Positions 5,371-7,912 of a stretch of DNA of 7,912 nucleotides are shown here, piece after piece; positions within the stretch are counted from its first letter, which is position 1; each line of letters opens with the position of its first letter. The notes below the pieces were generated by a model. That model saw only the letters and a program-made list of their open reading frames with translations, ran no database searches and was not told the DNA's origin. The stretch comes from Candidatus Colimorpha enterica (GTDB lineage: Bacteria; Bacillota; Clostridia; Oscillospirales; CAG-272), in NCBI GenBank assembly GCA_000433515.1, contig FR891076.1, positions 1-7,912 of the forward strand, in the 5' to 3' direction. Both the position numbers and the translations under genes were made by a program.

Positions 5371-6117
5371 ATGAACTATATACGCATCACAGGAGAAAAC
5401 ATCGACAGAGAACACATCTGCTGCGCCATGTCCGGAAAGCAGAGCCTTGCCAAAAAAGAGTGGATGAAGCGGCGTTTTGACGAGGGACTTGTTTTTTACC
5501 GCAGCGAGGAACGCGGTAAGTGCTTTATCGAATACATCCCGGCGGAAAACGCATGGGTGCCGATCACGGCAGACGGCTATATCTATATCAACTGCCTCTG
5601 GGTCGCAGGTTCCATGAAAGGACACGGATATTCAAACGACCTGCTTTCCGAATGCGTCCGCGATGCCGGAGCGCAGAAAAAGAAAGGCATCTGCATTCTC
5701 TGTGCCGGGGGACGGAAGCGGGAATTTCTTGCCGATCCGAAGTTTCTGACCCACAAGGGCTTCAGAATCGCAGACAGATCCGACTGCGGAATCAACCTTA
5801 TGTACCTGCCGCTCATGCCGGATGCCGCACCGCCGGAATTCAGGGAATGTGCCAGACATCCGGGAGTATCGGAGAACGGCTTTGTCCTCTACTGCACCGA
5901 TCAGTGCCCGTTTACGTACTATTGGGTGCCGAGAGTCTGTGAGGCTGCAAAGGAGCACGGAATCCCGCTTAAAGTCATTCACGTCACCGACAAAGAAACT
6001 GCGCAGAACGTACCCGCGCCGGTCACGACCTATGCCCTGTTCCGGGACGGAAAATTCCTGACGCAGAGCATTCAGTCGGACAAAAAGTTTCTGGCACTGG
6101 CGGGAATCACGAACTGA
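5371..6117 (+). CDS. GNAT N-acetyltransferase with C-terminal YoaP domain
   Basis: The 248-residue protein has the usual full length for YoaP-type acetyltransferases. The GNAT fold fills about residues 1-145. The strand YIYINCLWV is followed by the acetyl-CoA loop GSMKGHGYSNDLL (80-92), a variant of the R/QxxGxG/A motif with the first basic residue as Lys. From about residue 150 comes the YoaP domain, which resembles a thioredoxin-like fold and carries a Cys-rich YCTDQCPFTYYWVP segment (Cys175 and Cys179). The substrate of this family is not established. GAGGG about 9 bases upstream supports the ATG at 5371. It is the first intact gene after the promoter at 5098 and may use it. The GC-rich composition resembles the ccdA end of the window, so it is probably part of the older chromosome. 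Confidence 0.9.
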   Translation: MNYIRITGENIDREHICCAMSGKQSLAKKEWMKRRFDEGLVFYRSEERGKCFIEYIPAENAWVPITADGYIYINCLWVAGSMKGHGYSNDLLSECVRDAGAQKKKGICILCAGGRKREFLADPKFLTHKGFRIADRSDCGINLMYLPLMPDAAPPEFRECARHPGVSENGFVLYCTDQCPFTYYWVPRVCEAAKEHGIPLKVIHVTDKETAQNVPAPVTTYALFRDGKFLTQSIQSDKKFLALAGITN

Positions 6118-6460
6118 GCCGCCGCATATCGGGAAATGGATTTTGCGGCCGTACACGGCAAAGAATTACAGTGGCGAAAACGGATATTGAATTACATTAT
6201 CAGGAAAAAGAAAGAGGCGAACCGTTTATACAGAACAGCATGCCAATGCAAAAATCATCCCCGACGACGTTGGTGCGGTAACCGCAGTGCCGCGTCGGCT
6301 TGCTCTTCTTGTCCCGGCCTTTTACGGATTTGCCGCAGTTCATAAGGAACATGGAACGGCTGTAAAAATCCGTGTAAAGCCCCATGAATTCAGTTCCGGT
6401 TCTCCCCAAAGGTCTTTTGGGAAATGATATCTTTTGAATTCCACCTTAAAAATCGGCATG
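6118..6460. other. Gene-free stretch, possibly degraded coding DNA
   Basis: I see no gene I can support here. Short open frames exist on both strands (plus 6136-6345, minus 6200-6409), but none has a good ribosome site or a recognisable domain, and the best protein-like plus-strand stretch (VAKTDIELHYQEKERG, near 6170-6220) soon hits stops. A 6-bp hairpin, CCCAAA/TTTGGG, lies at 6405-6421. It is the convergence zone between the GNAT gene and the minus-strand XRE unit. Confidence 0.5.
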
Positions 6461-6489
6461 AAAAAACACGAAATCGTGAGATTTCAGTG
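6461..6489 (-). terminator. Terminator of the minus-strand XRE-ImmA unit
   Basis: Read on the minus strand, CAC-T-GAAATC (6489-6480) pairs with GATTTC-GTG (6475-6467), giving nine pairs with one bulged T around the loop TCAC. It is followed immediately by TTTTTT (6466-6461). A second 7-bp hairpin, GCATTTC/GAAATGC (6497-6514), stands just before it. Confidence 0.72.
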
Positions 6490-6501
6490 ATCTGATGCAT
6501 T

Positions 6502-6603
6502 TCAGCAGAAATGCTCTGTCAATTTTTTGATATGTTCCTTCGCCTTTGCGTAGTATTTTTGAAACCGCTCACATCCCGTATCATTGTATTCTATGCCGAG
6601 CAT
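6502..6603 (-). CDS. Small ORF of 33 codons, unknown function
   Basis: The peptide starts MLGIEYNDTGCERFQKYYAK and ends in a Lys-rich helix and HFC. Its composition looks like real protein: an amphipathic basic helix and two cysteines. The start at 6603 overlaps the end of the truncated ImmA frame by a few codons, and an in-frame stop lies just upstream. No clear ribosome site is visible, so it may be translationally coupled or be the 3' end of a larger broken gene. It ends just before the terminator. I do not recognise a family. Confidence 0.3.
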   Translation of the reverse strand: MLGIEYNDTGCERFQKYYAKAKEHIKKLTEHFC

Positions 6604-6998
6604 AACCCATACGGCTTACAATCTCCAATAGTAAGTAGTCTTGCCTTTGGCGCTTTTGGAAGTTCTACAAAGGTGAACCGAAGTCTGCCGTATGATTTCT
6701 CATCCTCCAGGAAAGCCGCTTCAATAAGCATAGTACCACCTTCAACTCTCATCAGGGCATAGTCCATAATCTCCCGGTTGTAATAGGTTGTAATACCGCT
6801 ATCGTAAATCATTCTGCCAAGCTCACGGGCATCATTGGTTAGATATTGGTATTCGATTCTTAAACCGAAAGTCTTTTCGATGATTGTTTCAATCGGCACT
6901 GCACGGGGACTGCCGTTCAGATACATTGGATCATATTCACTTAATGTACGGCGGGCAATCGTTTCAAGCGCCTGCGGTCGATAGAATACTGTTGCCAC
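6591..6998 (-). pseudogene. ImmA/IrrE-family protein truncated before the HExxH motif
   Basis: Residues 1-109 follow the N-terminal half of ImmA/IrrE-like proteins of Clostridia: MATVFYRPQALETIARRTL, then VPIETIIEKTFGLRIEYQYL, then GGTMLIEAAFLEDEKSYGRLRFT. In the family LRFT runs directly into the zinc site (…AHExAHW). Here, at about 6669, it changes to FVELPKAPKARL and stops after 26 residues, so both zinc-binding histidines and the whole catalytic helix are missing. Intact members are over 200 residues; this one is 135. It begins 25 bases after the XRE gene with AAGGAC as ribosome site, the usual regulator-plus-ImmA pair that controls integrative elements and phages (for example ImmR-ImmA of ICEBs1). 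Without the metal site it cannot cleave its regulator, although a non-catalytic binding role cannot be excluded. Confidence 0.8.
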
Positions 6999-7023
6999 TG
7001 CTGCGTCCTTTCTGTCCGAGAGA

Positions 7024-7392
7024 TTAGTCGGACTCCTTTGTTATGCGGCGGATAAAATCTTCCCATTGTTTATCGGTTACATTGTGCTTCTTTGCGGTTC
7101 TCAGTGCAGCCAGGACAATATCTTTTTCCATTATGTATTCAGGTAAATCTGCACTTACGGTATTCCTTGACCTTGCCGCCAAGTCGTACATCTCCTCCGT
7201 TTCTGCTTCGGTCAGACGGAGAAGTGCGGGAAGTTTTTCAAGAATATCGTCAGGAACCGGTCTGCGGTCTTTTTCAATGTCGCAGATATATACGGCTGAA
7301 TAATCAAGGGCGATAGCAAGCTGCCGAGCAGACATTTCGTGTTCCATTCGCTTTGAAATCAAAAACCTCCCAAAGGTCTTGTTATTTTCCAT
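7024..7392 (-). CDS. XRE-family helix-turn-helix transcriptional regulator
   Basis: The 122-residue protein has a Cro/cI-type helix-turn-helix at about residues 6-63: KTFGRFLISKRMEHEMSARQ leads to the recognition helix YSAVYICDIEKDRRPVP and then LPALLRL. The acidic, helical C-terminus (65-122) probably mediates dimerisation or effector contact. I chose the start at 7392 because AGGAG lies 7 bases upstream; the longer frame to 7512 runs through the promoter. It is the first gene of a minus-strand unit with the truncated ImmA gene. Two inverted repeats around its promoter suggest autoregulation. By family precedent the pair would repress a mobile element or stress-induced genes, but no such targets are in the window. 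Confidence 0.9.
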   Translation of the reverse strand: MENNKTFGRFLISKRMEHEMSARQLAIALDYSAVYICDIEKDRRPVPDDILEKLPALLRLTEAETEEMYDLAARSRNTVSADLPEYIMEKDIVLAALRTAKKHNVTDKQWEDFIRRITKESD

Positions 7393-7409
7393 AAGGTAGC
7401 TCCTTTCAA

Positions 7410-7427
7410 ATTCGCTCTTTTGCGAAT
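7410..7427. promoter_or_regulatory. Candidate XRE operator between promoter and start codon
   Basis: ATTCGC (7410-7415) and GCGAAT (7422-7427) form a perfect 6+6 inverted repeat with a 6-base centre, located just downstream of the -10 and ahead of the ribosome site, a typical place for autorepression by an XRE protein. It could also form a weak leader hairpin. Confidence 0.55.
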
Positions 7428-7438
7428 ACCGTAAGTAT

Positions 7439-7467
7439 ATTATATCCGAACACTTGTTCACAGTCAA
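7439..7467 (-). promoter_or_regulatory. XRE promoter with a palindrome in its spacer
   Basis: On the minus strand TTGACT (7467-7462), a 17-base spacer and TATAAT (7444-7439) form a near-consensus promoter. Inside the spacer, GAACA-CT-TGTTC (7448-7459) is a 5+5 inverted repeat, a second candidate operator that would block polymerase directly. Confidence 0.8.
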
Positions 7468-7484
7468 TGCTTTTGGGGAAAGTG

Positions 7485-7522
7485 AAAATGAGTTGGGCGT
7501 TTTTTCACCCAACTCATTTTTT
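7485..7522. terminator. Intrinsic terminator between the WYL remnant and the XRE gene
   Basis: AAAATGAGTTGGG (7485-7497) pairs over 13 bases with CCCAACTCATTTT (7508-7520) around a 10-base loop, with TTTTTT at 7517-7522. It sits 18 bases beyond the stop of the WYL remnant and can end that minus-strand transcript; the better T-run is on the plus strand. Confidence 0.8.
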
Positions 7523-7540
7523 GAACCGTTCGATATTCCT

Positions 7541-7846
7541 TTATTTCAAGGCGTTTTCAAGCATTTCACGGTATCTTGAAACAACCGCCGACGGATTTGT
7601 GACTTTAACCTCTCCGTTAAACTGAAATACCCACGCAAAGAAGGTTTGGCTTACGGACACTTCTACTACTGCCTTGAAATGGCTGTCATCCGTTGGCGAG
7701 GTTTCAACCTCATCTCCAAATTTATCTACGATGTAGTTCATCAGCTCGTTCTTGCAGAGCAGCGTAACTTTCTCTTTTGTGCCGTCGTACATATCAAATA
7801 CCTGACGGGTAAAGTCCGGTAGATTAAAGTCCTTTGGCTGCGGCAC
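7541..7846 (-). pseudogene. C-terminal (WCX) remnant of a WYL-family transcriptional regulator
   Basis: The 101 codons match the last third of WYL regulators: PQPKDFNLPDFTRQVFDMYD, then VTLLCKNELMNYIVDKFG, then FKAVVEVSVSQTFFAWVFQF and a final helix YREMLENAL. This is the WCX extension, which follows the ligand-binding WYL fold. Intact proteins are about 300 residues with an N-terminal helix-turn-helix and central WYL domain; both are absent. The GTG at 7846 is only a nominal start because it has no ribosome site. The family-like sequence reaches back to DAV (about 7852), and an in-frame TAA lies at 7871-7873 inside a hairpin. The gene has therefore been cut, and the break is beside the inverted repeat at 7862. 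A short WCX-only protein is an unlikely alternative. Confidence 0.75.
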
Positions 7847-7861
7847 TGCATCAGAACAAAG

Positions 7862-7899
7862 AATGCTCTTTTACTATCATTCCGACAGAAAAGAGCATT
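7862..7899. repeat. 11-bp perfect inverted repeat at the WYL breakpoint
   Basis: AATGCTCTTTT (7862-7872) and AAAAGAGCATT (7889-7899) are exact reverse complements separated by 16 bases. The A/T runs at the inner ends are unlike a standard terminator, where the T-run is outside the stem. On the minus strand the outer arm contains TATAAT, which could be a -10 whose -35 would fall at or past the window edge. Confidence 0.65.
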
Positions 7900-7912
7900 A
7901 TAGCGACAAACA

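Noticed and set aside
6136..6409. Short overlapping ORFs on both strands after the GNAT gene
   Set aside because: Neither has a ribosome site or recognisable family; recorded only as possible degraded DNA.

Overview
The window looks like chromosomal DNA of an anaerobic Bacillota, probably a gut Clostridia of Oscillospiraceae/Ruminococcaceae type. This is judged from strong Shine-Dalgarno sites, sigma-A promoters with 16-17 base spacers, and the protein families present (CcdA with a TlpA-like partner, MMPL with TetR, GNAT-YoaP, four-helix-bundle protein, XRE-ImmA, WYL regulator). The taxon is inference. Much of the window is accessory or decaying: at least five gene remnants sit among five intact protein genes and one tRNA.

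Left part (1-2040). On the minus strand are the start of a probable thioredoxin-like secreted protein, an intact ccdA, and a broken MMPL/RND-type transporter gene. The transporter has an in-frame TAA after codon 40, an apparent internal deletion of membrane segments, and an unrelated-looking tail. Facing away from it on the plus strand is only the C-terminal part of a TetR regulator, so a divergent TetR-MMPL pair has decayed.

Middle (2040-5010). A tRNA-Gln(CUG) gene has its own promoter and a near-perfect terminator. It is followed directly by a 200-base array of small hairpins separated by a 9-base word (AACATCATT). There are three copies in one orientation and three in the other, mirrored around about position 2441 with a 21-23 base period. 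About 75 bases further on is a gene for a four-helix-bundle (S23/Avd-like) protein with its own promoter, then a large AT-richer gene for a cytoplasmic GH71/GH99/WbsX-like glycoside hydrolase with a CBM9-like C-terminal domain, closed by a strong terminator. The hairpin array with the four-helix-bundle gene is the best candidate here for an under-described system.

Right part (5010-7912). A strong promoter with a perfect 14-bp palindrome precedes a frameshifted, truncated TetR N-terminus. Both now lie upstream of an intact GNAT-YoaP acetyltransferase gene. After a stretch with no gene I can support (6118-6460), the minus strand carries an XRE-family regulator with promoter and candidate operators, an ImmA/IrrE-like protein cut off just before its zinc-binding HExxH motif, and a 33-codon ORF ending at a terminator. 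At the right edge is the C-terminal WCX part of a WYL regulator, truncated next to an 11-bp inverted repeat. This edge resembles debris of an integrated mobile element.
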